Origin: Arcicella sp038230735
Lineage (GTDB): Bacteria > Bacteroidota > Bacteroidia > Cytophagales > Spirosomataceae
DNA: 64,000 nt
Assembly: GCA_038230735.1 (NCBI GenBank)
Contig: JBBRMR010000006.1
Location: 1-64,000, forward strand
Reading direction: 5' to 3'
Shown here: in pieces, positions 36,331 to 44,089 of the stretch
Layout of the letters: every line of letters starts with the position of its first letter
How positions within the stretch are numbered: the first letter of the stretch is position 1
Position numbers and translations under genes: made by a program
Notes under the pieces: generated by a model
What the model was told of the DNA's origin: nothing
The model's database searches: none
Seen by the model: the letters and a program-made list of their open reading frames with translations, nothing else

Positions 36331-36645
36331 TCATCTCACAACACTAATATTCAAATTCGGCAACTCGATTTGTAATTTCACTTTTGCTTTCAATGCTGTA
36401 AAAACTCGCATCAAAGTGTCAATTGTTACATTACTGGCATTTGATTCAATCCTTGAAATCTGAGCCTTTTGCACACCGATAAGTTTCCCTAACTCTTCCT
36501 GTGTTAAATGTCGTTCTTGCCGAGTCTGTTTTATGGCTTTTCCAATCAAGTCCATTTGTAATTCATATTCAAATGCGTCACGGTCGGGAGTGCCAATTAT
36601 TCCAATGATTTTGTCTTGGGCTTCGTCTAATGTGTATGTTTTCAT
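36331..36645 (-). CDS. HigA-like XRE-family antitoxin
   Basis: A 104-residue protein with a C-terminal helix-turn-helix (about 40-95: TQEELGKLIGVQKAQISRIE, then SNVTIDTLMRVF). The N-terminal extension (TYTLDEAQDKIIGIIGTPDRDAFEYEL) is typical of antitoxins paired with HigB/DUF891-type RelE toxins. Its ATG overlaps the TGA of the toxin remnant immediately upstream (ATGA), the normal toxin-first order. Because the toxin is reduced to a stub, this is an orphan antitoxin that may still bind DNA. Confidence 0.8.
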   Translation of the reverse strand: MKTYTLDEAQDKIIGIIGTPDRDAFEYELQMDLIGKAIKQTRQERHLTQEELGKLIGVQKAQISRIESNASNVTIDTLMRVFTALKAKVKLQIELPNLNISVVR

Positions 36646-36758
36646 TTCTTTTTCTTTTTAAATTCTTCTTTTTCTTCAAAATAATTAATTCTTTGTTGCT
36701 TTGCTTTAATAATTTCATTTTCTGGAAAGTGGTCATTTTTATGAAGATTAAGGGCATT
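36642..36758 (-). pseudogene. HigB/RelE-type toxin, C-terminal stub only
   Basis: Upstream of the antitoxin, the minus strand is open for 38 codons without a start codon, between a stop at 36759-36761 and the TGA at 36642-36644. The residues LHKNDHFPENEIIKAKQQRI followed by NYFEEKEEFKKKKK fit the end of HigB/DUF891 toxins (F/H-K-x-x-x-x-x-P-x-x-E-I-x-x-A). About 75 N-terminal residues are missing; where they should be there is a palindromic repeat element (36798-36942). This reading rests on family memory, not on alignment. Confidence 0.55.
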
Positions 36759-36797
36759 TTAATAAAAACAGAATCATGATTAAGAAAAGCGTCCTAA

Positions 36798-36942
36798 AAA
36801 GAGCCGTAGGCTCGATTCTCTTGTAGCCGTGGATTTTAATCCACGGATTTCGTATAAAATTCATGTTTTGTCCATTTTCACGGGTTAAATTGCTTCGGCA
36901 ATCCGCCCCATGGCTGCAAGAGAACCGAGCCTAAGGCTCTTT
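36798..36942. repeat. 35-bp inverted repeat, GAGCCnTAGGCTC type
   Basis: Arms 36798-36832 and 36908-36942 pair with four mismatches over 35 bases (outer part AAAGAGCCGTAGGCTCGATT). The left arm runs into a further palindrome CCGTGGATT TTAATCCACGG (36828-36845). It sits where the toxin N-terminus should be. The remaining gap to 37183 holds another hairpin (37015-37051, TACAAAGTTTC/GAAACCTTTGTA) and a promoter. Confidence 0.8.
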
Positions 36943-37151
36943 AAATTCGTAAGAAAAATACATAAGATACTGATAATCAATCAATTACTTTTATGAAATC
37001 CCTTTATATAAAGATACAAAGTTTCATTAAAAAGAAACCTTTGTATTTAAAATCTTATTTAACTAAAACTGCCTTTTCAACGTAAAATCTATATTTCCCG
37101 AAGTCTCAACCCCTAATTTCACCCACATCCCAATTTTCGCTCAAAATTCCG

Positions 37152-37159
37152 TAATTTTG
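37152..37159 (+). promoter_or_regulatory. -7 box of the U32 peptidase gene
   Basis: TAATTTTG matches TAnnTTTG, 25 bases before the ATG at 37184. An upstream TTG start would fall inside this box, which supports the ATG. Confidence 0.6.
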
Positions 37160-37183
37160 CACCCAATTACAATCAATCATCAA

Positions 37184-39073
37184 ATGAAAAAGAAAATTGA
37201 AATTCTTGCTCCTGCCAAAAACTTGATTCAAGGAATGGCTGCCATAAATGCTGGGGCAGATGCAGTATATATTGGAGCTCCCCAGTTTGGAGCAAGAACA
37301 AATGCGACCAATTCTATTGAAGATATTGCTGAGATGGTTCGTTATGCTCATTTGTTCAAGGCACAAGTTTTTGTGGTTATCAATACCATTTTGTACGATA
37401 ATGAACTGGAAATGTGCAAAAAGCTAATTTATCAATTGTACGATATTGGAGTGGATGCTCTTATCATTCAAGATATGGCAATTATGGAAATGGATTTGCC
37501 CCCAATTGTCATTCATGCCAGCACCCAAGCCAACAACAGAGATGCAAAACACGTCAAGTTCTTGAAAGATGCGGGGATGAAACGGGTGGTTTTAGCAAGA
37601 GAATTGAACTTAGACCAAATAAAAGAAATAAGCGAAACTACCGATGTAGAATTAGAATTCTTCGTTTCGGGGGCTTTGTGCGTGTCTTTTAGTGGCAATT
37701 GCTATATGAGTATTGCGGGCGGTGAGCGAAGTGCCAACCGAGGCTCGTGTGCTCAAAATTGTCGTCTTCCTTACAATTTAACGGATGGCACGGGCAAAAC
37801 TTTGATTGCGAATAGTCATTTATTATCCATTAAAGATTTAGACCTAAGCGACCAATTGCCCAATCTAATTGAAGCGGGAATTACTTCTTTTAAAATAGAA
37901 GGACGTTTGAAAGATATGGTTTATGTGAAAAATAATACATCCTATTTGAGGAAACGTTTGGATGCGTTTTTAGAAAATAACGATAGTTTTCAGAAGGCTT
38001 CTTCGGGTAGAACGTTCTATAATTTTGAGCCAGAAATGGATAGAAGTTTTAATAGAGGATATACCGACTATTTTGTCAATAAACGTAAAGAAAGGATTGG
38101 GAATTGGGAAAGTCCAAAGTCACAAGGACAATTGATTGGGAAATTGCTTGAAATCAAGGCAAATGGCTATGTAATTGAAAATTATGAGAAACTAAATAAT
38201 GGTGATGGACTATTTTTTATTAACGAAAATAATGAAGCGGACGGCGTGCAGATAAATATCATTGTGAACGATGTTATTGTACCAAACTCCTTCAAGTCAT
38301 TGCCGATTGGGACAGTTATTTATAGAAATTCGGATGCCGAATTTAATAAAATGGTGGAGCAAGAAAACAGTGTTGTTCGTAAAATTGGGGTTTCGTTACA
38401 TTTCACAGAAACGCAAGATGGTTTTCAATTATTGGGAGTAGATGAAGACGGACATAAAAGCGTTCAAAGTTTGCAAATCGCTAAGGAATTAGCGAAAAGT
38501 CAGGATTCGGTTATTCCAAATATTAAAAAGAATCTTTCCAAAACTGGCAATACACCCTTTATTGTTAATAATCTTGAAGTGGAATTTACAGAGAATTGGT
38601 TTTTGCCAATATCAAAAGTAAATGAGATAAGAAGAGAGGTTTTGGAACAATTGATTGATATTCGAGTAAAAGAATATCACCGAGAAGAGTTTCAAATTGT
38701 AAAAACTGACCATGATTATCCAGTTAAGCAATTAGATTTTATGTATAATGTTTCCAACAAAATGGCAAGAGCATTTTACAAAAGACATGGGGTGACCGAG
38801 ATTGAAAAAGCCTTTGAATTGCAATGGGACCCAGGGAAAGCCAGAGTAATGACGACCAAATATTGTGTAAAATACGAATTAGGTAAATGTGCCAGATTCC
38901 AACGAGATACGATGGGCGAAAAATTAGTAGAACCCCTAACCCTAAAACACGGTGAAAATGAATACAAATTGAAATTCAACTGCAAGCCTTGTGAAATGGA
39001 AATTTGGGAAAAAGATGCGGAGTTGGTTTTTGAGGATGAAGATGAACAATTGGGATATGTGGGTAGAAGGTAA
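37184..39073 (+). CDS. U32 family peptidase (RlhA/TrhP-like RNA-hydroxylation factor)
   Basis: 629 residues from the ATG at 37184. The N-terminal TIM-barrel-like part begins KKKIEILAPAKNL. The family signature GALCVSFSGNCYMS followed by RSANRGSCAQNCRLPY (about 185-215) is closer to E. coli RlhA, which is needed for 23S rRNA C2501 hydroxylation, than to TrhP/YegQ. The conserved Cys residues, including the late CVKYELGKCARF and FNCKPCEME groups, may hold an Fe-S cluster. U32 proteins are labelled peptidases, but many act in tRNA or rRNA hydroxylation with prephenate. The exact RNA target is not known. Confidence 0.8.
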   Translation: MKKKIEILAPAKNLIQGMAAINAGADAVYIGAPQFGARTNATNSIEDIAEMVRYAHLFKAQVFVVINTILYDNELEMCKKLIYQLYDIGVDALIIQDMAIMEMDLPPIVIHASTQANNRDAKHVKFLKDAGMKRVVLARELNLDQIKEISETTDVELEFFVSGALCVSFSGNCYMSIAGGERSANRGSCAQNCRLPYNLTDGTGKTLIANSHLLSIKDLDLSDQLPNLIEAGITSFKIEGRLKDMVYVKNNTSYLRKRLDAFLENNDSFQKASSGRTFYNFEPEMDRSFNRGYTDYFVNKRKERIGNWESPKSQGQLIGKLLEIKANGYVIENYEKLNNGDGLFFINENNEADGVQINIIVNDVIVPNSFKSLPIGTVIYRNSDAEFNKMVEQENSVVRKIGVSLHFTETQDGFQLLGVDEDGHKSVQSLQIAKELAKSQDSVIPNIKKNLSKTGNTPFIVNNLEVEFTENWFLPISKVNEIRREVLEQLIDIRVKEYHREEFQIVKTDHDYPVKQLDFMYNVSNKMARAFYKRHGVTEIEKAFELQWDPGKARVMTTKYCVKYELGKCARFQRDTMGEKLVEPLTLKHGENEYKLKFNCKPCEMEIWEKDAELVFEDEDEQLGYVGRR

Positions 39074-39074
39074 T

Positions 39075-39171
39075 GTCTGAATTTGGATTCGTTGGATTTG
39101 GGGATTTTTTGGATAATTTTACGGGATAGAATCCTAAAAATCCTGCGAATCCAACGAATCCAAATTCAGAC
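39075..39171. repeat. Long inverted repeat, TCTGAATTTGGATTCG family copy B
   Basis: Perfect 24-bp arms (39075-39098 and 39148-39171; GTCTGAATTTGGATTCGTTG...) enclose a second pair GGATTTTTTGGAT / ATCCTAAAAATCC. It fills the gap between two convergent genes and is the best-preserved of three copies. Confidence 0.85.
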
Positions 39172-39648
39172 TAAAATTTCTCCCAATTCTAAATCCATAG
39201 CCTTATACCTCACCACCTCAACACCAAATTTCCTCAAAAATTCCACCCCTTCATCTTTCTCAATTTTTTTATATTCCGCATACGAATGTAGGAAAATAAC
39301 TTTTGAGATTTTCATGCTATAAATGATTCTGGCACAGGCAATACATGGGGAGAGCGTAACGTAAATGGTTGAACCTTCAATACTCGAACCATTTTTTACG
39401 GCATATAGAATAGCATTTTGTTCGGCATGAAGGGCTAAGGAACAACTGCCTTTTGAGTCTCTTTCGCAACCATCAATCGGAAATTCTTCATCGCAATTGT
39501 GTGTCCCAGCGGGTGGACCATTGTAGCCAATAGAAATAATGCGGGTGTCTTTGGTAAGCACTGCCCCAACTTGGGCTTTTATACAGTGTGAACGCTTGGC
39601 AAGGTTTACTGCCAAGTCCATAAAAATATCATCAAAGGCTGGTTTCAT
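39166..39648 (-). CDS. Deoxycytidylate (dCMP) deaminase
   Basis: A 160-residue zinc deaminase converting dCMP to dUMP for dTMP synthesis. Zinc and catalytic residues: His 74 and Glu 76 in ALHAEQNAI, Cys 102 and Cys 105 in LSPCIACAR. The Gly-rich VGAVLTKDTRIISIGYNGPPAG block and the Cys-rich insert NCDEEFPIDGCERDSKGSC are typical of the dCMP/ComEB group. The 3' end overlaps the right arm of the inverted repeat at 39075-39171, so the stop codon lies in the repeat. Confidence 0.92.
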   Translation of the reverse strand: MKPAFDDIFMDLAVNLAKRSHCIKAQVGAVLTKDTRIISIGYNGPPAGTHNCDEEFPIDGCERDSKGSCSLALHAEQNAILYAVKNGSSIEGSTIYVTLSPCIACARIIYSMKISKVIFLHSYAEYKKIEKDEGVEFLRKFGVEVVRYKAMDLELGEILV

Positions 39649-39675
39649 ATTAAGTTAATAAGGTTATGAGTTAAA

Positions 39676-39738
39676 AGTTTATGAGTTAAAAGTTTAGGAG
39701 TACGACTTCTCAACTCCTAAACTTTAAACTCATAAACT
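39676..39738. repeat. 25-bp inverted repeat between dCMP deaminase and SlyD-like genes
   Basis: Arms 39676-39700 and 39714-39738 (AGTTTATGAGTTAAAAGTTT... and its complement) pair with one mismatch around 13 bases. A degenerate direct copy GTTATGAGTTAAAAGTTT precedes it at 39663. It could terminate the incoming transcript. Confidence 0.75.
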
Positions 39739-39741
39739 CCA

Positions 39742-40254
39742 TTAATGATGCACGCCACCATCTCCGTGTACGTGACCATGTTCAAGTTCTGAGGTTGTAG
39801 CGTCCCTAATTCCTAAAATTGTTCCTTTAAAAAACATTTCTTTATCTGCCAAAGGATGGTTGAAATCCATTCTTACAAAATCTTCTTCAACGGCTAAAAC
39901 TCTGCCATTTAATTGTTCGCCTTTGTCGTCAGTCATGGGCAAGTAGTTTCCAACTTCCAACATTTCCTCCACAAATTCGCCATCTACTTTAAAAATATCT
40001 TTTGGTAATTCCACGATGGCGGCATGGTCATATTCTCCATATCCGTCTTCGGCAGGAATGGCAAATTCAAAATTATCCCCCACTGAAAGTCCTTCTATAT
40101 TGGTTTCAAAGGCTTCTGGCAAGCCACTCATGCCTTGAATAAACGACATTGGGTCGTCTTGTTCCACCGTTTCAATTAATTCTTTTTGCCCATCGGCATC
40201 CGTCACAGTTAGTTCATAGCCCAAGGTGACAACTTTTCCATCCGTAATTTGCAT
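39742..40254 (-). CDS. FKBP-type peptidyl-prolyl isomerase, SlyD-like
   Basis: A 170-residue protein with the SlyD layout: FKBP half-domain (VVTLGYELTVTDADG, 8-22), the inserted chaperone flap with GDNFEFAIPAEDGYGEYD, and FVRMDFNHPLADKEMFF closing the FKBP fold. The C-terminal tail is His-rich (HGHVHGDGGVHH) and should bind nickel or other metals, as in SlyD, though shorter. Cytoplasmic folding helper and possible metal store. Monocistronic; a TATCTTCG box near 40281-40288 on the minus strand could be its -7 element. Confidence 0.9.
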   Translation of the reverse strand: MQITDGKVVTLGYELTVTDADGQKELIETVEQDDPMSFIQGMSGLPEAFETNIEGLSVGDNFEFAIPAEDGYGEYDHAAIVELPKDIFKVDGEFVEEMLEVGNYLPMTDDKGEQLNGRVLAVEEDFVRMDFNHPLADKEMFFKGTILGIRDATTSELEHGHVHGDGGVHH

Positions 40255-40328
40255 TATGCTAAGTTTTTAAATTGTTGTTACGAAGATAAACATATCTCCT
40301 AAAAAGGTAACAGTTTTTTCTTAACTTT

Positions 40329-40958
40329 ATGTTCCAAGCCAACTTAAAACTACGTAATTTGAATTTCTTAGCACATACATATCTTTCAGGCGATGATGAC
40401 GACCTTAAAATTGGAAATTTTCTCGGCGATTTCGTCAAAGGACGATTAAATAAATTGTCTAATTCCCAATATTCTGAGGGTATTATTAGAGGAATGGCTT
40501 TGCACCGTGAAATTGACTTTTTCACAGATTCCCATCCTATCGTTCGCCGAAGTATTGACCGTTTGCAACCTAAATATCACAAATTTTCGGGCATCGCAGT
40601 TGATATGTTTTATGACCACATTTTAGCAAAAAACTTTGCTCAATATTCAGATGTTTCATTGGAAGAATACAGTCAGAATTTTTATAATTTATTAGAAAAT
40701 CGTAAAAATGACATTCCAGAGGCTATGGAACGGATGATTGAATCAATGGTTAGGCGAAATTGGTTTGTGGGTTATCAACAATATAAGGGTATAGAATGGG
40801 CTTTGCAAGGAATTTCAAAACGGCTAAGTTTTCAGTCAGGAATTGAGAATGCTACGGAGGATTTAAAACAGGATTATTTACTGTACGAAGCCGAATTTAA
40901 TGTTTTCTTTCCTCAATTAATTAATCATTGTCAAGAATTTGTAAAGATTTATGTCTAA
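40329..40958 (+). CDS. Acyl carrier protein phosphodiesterase (AcpH/DUF479)
   Basis: A 209-residue helical protein of the ACP phosphodiesterase family, which removes the 4'-phosphopantetheine group from holo-ACP. Signature NFLAHTYLSGDDDDLKIGNFLGDFVKGR near the N-terminus, then LHREIDFFTDSHP and the metal-binding FYDHILAKNF. The ATG used here is close behind TAACTTTA, a possible -7 box, so a leaderless message or a start at the TTG 40359 (LNFLAHTY) is possible. It overlaps holA by eight bases. Confidence 0.85.
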   Translation: MFQANLKLRNLNFLAHTYLSGDDDDLKIGNFLGDFVKGRLNKLSNSQYSEGIIRGMALHREIDFFTDSHPIVRRSIDRLQPKYHKFSGIAVDMFYDHILAKNFAQYSDVSLEEYSQNFYNLLENRKNDIPEAMERMIESMVRRNWFVGYQQYKGIEWALQGISKRLSFQSGIENATEDLKQDYLLYEAEFNVFFPQLINHCQEFVKIYV

Positions 40959-41970
40959 AACCGCAACCGAAGTCTTAAAAGATTTAAAGAAAAAAATCTA
41001 TTCGCCCCTGTATCTTTTACACGGGGACGAACCTTTTTATTTAGATAAAGTAGCTGATTATATAGAAGATAATGCCCTTTCGCTTAGCGATAGGAGTTTT
41101 AATCAGTTTGTTTTCTTTGGAAAAGATTTAACGATACCCGCTCTATTGTCGCACGCCAAAAGATTTCCGATGATGGCGGATAGGCAATTAATTTTAGTTA
41201 AAGAAGCCCAGCAACTGCAAGGACTTGAACAAAAGGAAATGCAAGTGGCTTTGGAAAATTATACCAAAAATCCTTTATCTTCCACCATTTTAGTATTGGT
41301 TTTTAAAACTGCCGCCGATGAACGTAAGGCATGGGTGAAGGCGTTTGATAAAGCGGGTGTAATGATGCCTTCCAAGAAGTTTTATGACAATAAAATTCCC
41401 GATTGGATTTTAGAATATTGCCACGAAGCGGGACAAAAGATTAGTAGAAAAGCTATTGAGATGCTTTGCGAAAACGTTGGAAGTGATTTGAAACGCTTGG
41501 CTTCGGAGATTGATAAAATTATTATTAACCTCAAAATTGGCGAAGAAATCAATGCCGAAGCCGTTGAAAAATACGTGGGAATCAGTAAAGAATACAATTA
41601 TTTTGAATTTCAGAAAGCTATTATTAATAAAGATGTTTTACGAGCAAATCAAATTGTAAATTTCTTTGCGGCTAATCCCAAAGATAATCCCCTTGCTCCC
41701 ATCGTGATTTTATTGTTCAATTTCTTTTCAAAGGTTTTACTAACTCATGCTACACCCGATAAGTCTGAACGCAATTTAGCAACAGTTTTGGGTGTAAATC
41801 CATTCTTCACGAAAGATTATGCCTTGGCAGTTAGAAATTATCCTTTGGCGAAGGTTGTGCAAATTATTGGCGAAATTAAGAAGTTAGATTTGAAATCAAA
41901 GGGCGTTGAAAGTGGTTCGTTGAGCGATGGTGATGCTTTGCGGGAAATGACTTTTAAGGTATTGCACTAA
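40951..41970 (+). CDS. DNA polymerase III subunit delta
   Basis: A 339-residue clamp-loader subunit that opens the beta clamp. The N-terminal AAA+ domain begins IYSPLYLLHGDEPFYLDK, continues with NPLSSTILVLVFKTAADER and the lid domain VGSDLKRLASEIDKI, and the C-terminal collar domain ends DALREMTFKVLH. It lacks a functional P-loop, as normal for delta. It overlaps the ACP phosphodiesterase gene by eight bases, so the two are translationally coupled. A terminator follows at 41979-42004. Confidence 0.92.
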   Translation: MSKTATEVLKDLKKKIYSPLYLLHGDEPFYLDKVADYIEDNALSLSDRSFNQFVFFGKDLTIPALLSHAKRFPMMADRQLILVKEAQQLQGLEQKEMQVALENYTKNPLSSTILVLVFKTAADERKAWVKAFDKAGVMMPSKKFYDNKIPDWILEYCHEAGQKISRKAIEMLCENVGSDLKRLASEIDKIIINLKIGEEINAEAVEKYVGISKEYNYFEFQKAIINKDVLRANQIVNFFAANPKDNPLAPIVILLFNFFSKVLLTHATPDKSERNLATVLGVNPFFTKDYALAVRNYPLAKVVQIIGEIKKLDLKSKGVESGSLSDGDALREMTFKVLH

Positions 41971-41974
41971 AAAA

Positions 41975-42004
41975 AAGAAGCCTCCCAGACGGAAGGCTCT
42001 TTTT
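41975..42004 (+). terminator. Terminator of holA
   Basis: AGCCTCCC / GGAAGGCT 8-bp stem with one mismatch and an AGAC loop, A run before and five T after; also usable in the opposite direction. Confidence 0.75.
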
Positions 42005-42080
42005 GTATAATCCTTACTTTGTTTTTCTTTGATGTTGGTTGAGTTCGTAAGTTTAATTTCTCAGCCAACACACCTCCGCC

Positions 42081-42608
42081 TTATTTATACAACATCACAT
42101 TACTCATGGTAATTGTGGGTTCAAGGTCGCATTTTTCGGGATTCGGTAAAAATTTTATTATCTTCCAATCGTAGTCAGCATTTACTTCTGAACCTACGCA
42201 ACCATAAATTTTCTGACAGCTTCGGTCGGCATAATCTTGATAATTTCTCATCAGAGCTTCGTTGTCAGTTGAATACAACGAATTAAAATTATCAATCATT
42301 TTATTGTAACCTTTCACATTGATATTGTGGTTAAAGGTTTCAATCAGCACAATTTGCGTGTTGCCCTCAATAGCGTAAGTTCCAACATCAATCTTACCTA
42401 ACGTATTTTGTAAATGAATAAATTTCATTTGAGACATTCCTGCATTTCGCAGTTGAACAAGCGAGGTATCCTTGTGAGAAGTGATTTTTTGGTTTACAAC
42501 TGACGGGGGTAAATAGTCATTGTGAACTCGTGAACGAATGTTTGGGTCTTGTTTACCATAAATCAAAGAAAGGACAGACAGACTCAAAATTAAGACAGTT
42601 CTTTTCAT
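42081..42608 (-). CDS. Exported protein of unknown function
   Basis: A 175-residue protein with a signal peptide (KRTVLILSLSVLSLIYG, about 1-19) and a mature part of mixed helix and strand. Four Cys lie in the C-terminal third (RSCQKIYGCVG and PEKCDLE), perhaps forming disulfides in the periplasm. I do not recognise a family. It is monocistronic, convergent with holA, and followed upstream by a 456-bp AT-rich gap. Confidence 0.6.
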   Translation of the reverse strand: MKRTVLILSLSVLSLIYGKQDPNIRSRVHNDYLPPSVVNQKITSHKDTSLVQLRNAGMSQMKFIHLQNTLGKIDVGTYAIEGNTQIVLIETFNHNINVKGYNKMIDNFNSLYSTDNEALMRNYQDYADRSCQKIYGCVGSEVNADYDWKIIKFLPNPEKCDLEPTITMSNVMLYK

Positions 42609-43064
42609 TGAATTAATGGGTTAAATGAAAAAACTATTTTTAAACGTACTGATAATCAATGATGTAAGATTACGAATCATGTTTTTTTTACACAAGAAAA
42701 ATAATTTATTTATTTTTTAATATTTTTGGATTTAATTTTTTTTTAATAATTCAGAATTTTTGAGTATTTTTTTGAGTTAAATTCCAATTATTTTTTATTT
42801 AATCGGAATTTAAAAAGGATTTATTTTTTAAAAAACTTTATTAAAAAACTCATTAATTACCTTAAAAAAAGAGGCGCATATCTAACAAAAACTGTACTAT
42901 AACGCATACAGTACAAGCTAAAAAATACTGTATAGCATTACCAAAAAGTATAATTTTACTGTGGGATAACTTGTTAAAACTAAAGTTTTGAAATTATGGA
43001 ATAGGCGATTTGGGTTTTCAAAATAATAAAAGGGTTACCTAATCAAATGGGCAACCCTTTATTT
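42609..43064. other. 456-bp very AT-rich gap with a small palindrome
   Basis: Long A and T runs (42680-42860) with no ORF. Near the right end TGTACT (42893-42898) and AGTACA (42911-42916) form a short hairpin around ATAACGCATAC, with a third related unit TACTGTAT at 42926. These could be an operator. The region is a candidate for a bent or silenced segment. Confidence 0.45.
43029..43061. terminator. Terminator downstream of the RES toxin gene
   Basis: AAGGGTT / AACCCTT 7-bp stem with a 16-base loop; A/T-rich tails both ways (TATTTTTA on plus, TTTTATTATTTT on minus). It serves the minus-strand toxin gene that ends at 43065. Confidence 0.7.
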
Positions 43065-43517
43065 TTAGCTACTTTTTATTCGTAAATCAAATTCAAAATC
43101 TTCAATTTCTATAATTTTTAATTTTGTAAAATCGGGATGCTGGGGATTGATAAGGTAATTAAATTCGTGTTTAATAACTGCTGAAGGAACTTGAAGTACA
43201 CAAGTTTCAAATTCTTGAATCCAATTATCTCCAATTTCTTGACACACTTGATAACCATCGTGGTATGTCCAGGCTTCGGGAAGGTCTTCGATATTTATTT
43301 TCGTAACATTAACCCCTTCTGGAATTTCTACCACCGACATTCTGAACTCACTTTTTAATCTATCGGAATTTAAGTGAACAACCATTTCCAAACAAGCCAA
43401 AGCTCTTGATGAAGCGGTGTAGGCAATAAAAATGCCATTTGAATTCCATCTTGCAGCATACCCTGATCCACGCATATTTCCTGCCCATTTCTCAGTTGTG
43501 ATTCTATATACCTGCAT
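43065..43517 (-). CDS. RES-domain toxin (NAD-phosphorylase type)
   Basis: A 150-residue RES protein: the early Arg (QVYRITTEKWAG), the ARWNSNGIFIAYTASSRALA signature and Glu in CLEMVVHL match the active-site layout of RES toxins, which break NAD by phosphorolysis or hydrolysis and stop growth. Complete length. It begins three bases after its Xre/MbcA/ParS-type antitoxin gene. The role is a type II toxin-antitoxin module, based on family and context. Confidence 0.88.
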   Translation of the reverse strand: MQVYRITTEKWAGNMRGSGYAARWNSNGIFIAYTASSRALACLEMVVHLNSDRLKSEFRMSVVEIPEGVNVTKINIEDLPEAWTYHDGYQVCQEIGDNWIQEFETCVLQVPSAVIKHEFNYLINPQHPDFTKLKIIEIEDFEFDLRIKSS

Positions 43518-43520
43518 AAA

Positions 43521-43952
43521 TTAAGCCGTTGCTCCAAATTCAATTCTGTACAATTCCTCCATAATCAACTCAATTCCGCCCGATGTTTCCATCAATTCAG
43601 CGGGGACTTCCCAACCCAAACCATACGCAGGTTTCATAATCCATCTGCGGAAGGCTTCTATTTCGCCAAAGATTTCATTCCCCTTTTTGAACAAAGCAAT
43701 TAGTTTTAAAGCGTGTTCGCTACTGACTATATCCAAGGTTTTGCCGTCTTGCGTATAACGAGTTATTGTTTTGGCAGAAGTATTGAAAAGGGTAGCAATT
43801 TGCTCCTTTTTGAAACCTGTCAATAAAATAATATCGTATAAAATAGTAGAACTCAATCCTTTACGGGCGTTAAGGACAATAGAAATATTCCCCTTAATCT
43901 GTGGGGCATATTTGGCATAAATTGCGGCTTCTTCGTGTACTTCCATATTCAT
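43521..43952 (-). CDS. Xre/MbcA/ParS-type (DUF2384) antitoxin
   Basis: 143 residues from the ATG at 43952; a longer frame from a TTG at 44042 adds residues unlike the family. Residues about 35-75 carry a helix-turn-helix-like region (GFKKEQIATLFNTSAKTITRY), and the C-terminal half is the DUF2384 domain (EIFGEIEAFRRWIMKPAYGLG, ELMETSGGIELIMEELYRIEFG), which in known pairs plugs the RES active site. It is the first gene of the pair, as usual, and should autoregulate the operon. Confidence 0.88.
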   Translation of the reverse strand: MNMEVHEEAAIYAKYAPQIKGNISIVLNARKGLSSTILYDIILLTGFKKEQIATLFNTSAKTITRYTQDGKTLDIVSSEHALKLIALFKKGNEIFGEIEAFRRWIMKPAYGLGWEVPAELMETSGGIELIMEELYRIEFGATA

Positions 43953-44089
43953 TTCGTTTTTGATGATTGTAATTTGATGTTCGGAACTTTGTTGTTTATT
44001 AAAGTCTATCACAAAGAAATAGACTTTTGTCCATAAAAACAAGACAAATTTCTTGTGTTCAAAAAAAATAAACGAAAATGATAATTATT

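Noticed and set aside
39166..39322. Plus-strand reading frame across repeat copy B and the dCMP deaminase end
   Set aside because: It is the complement of a real gene and a palindrome, so the open frame is accidental.
43953..44042. N-terminal extension of the Xre antitoxin from a TTG
   Set aside because: The extra residues (MFLWTKVYFFVID...) are hydrophobic and unlike the family; the ATG at 43952 is preferred.
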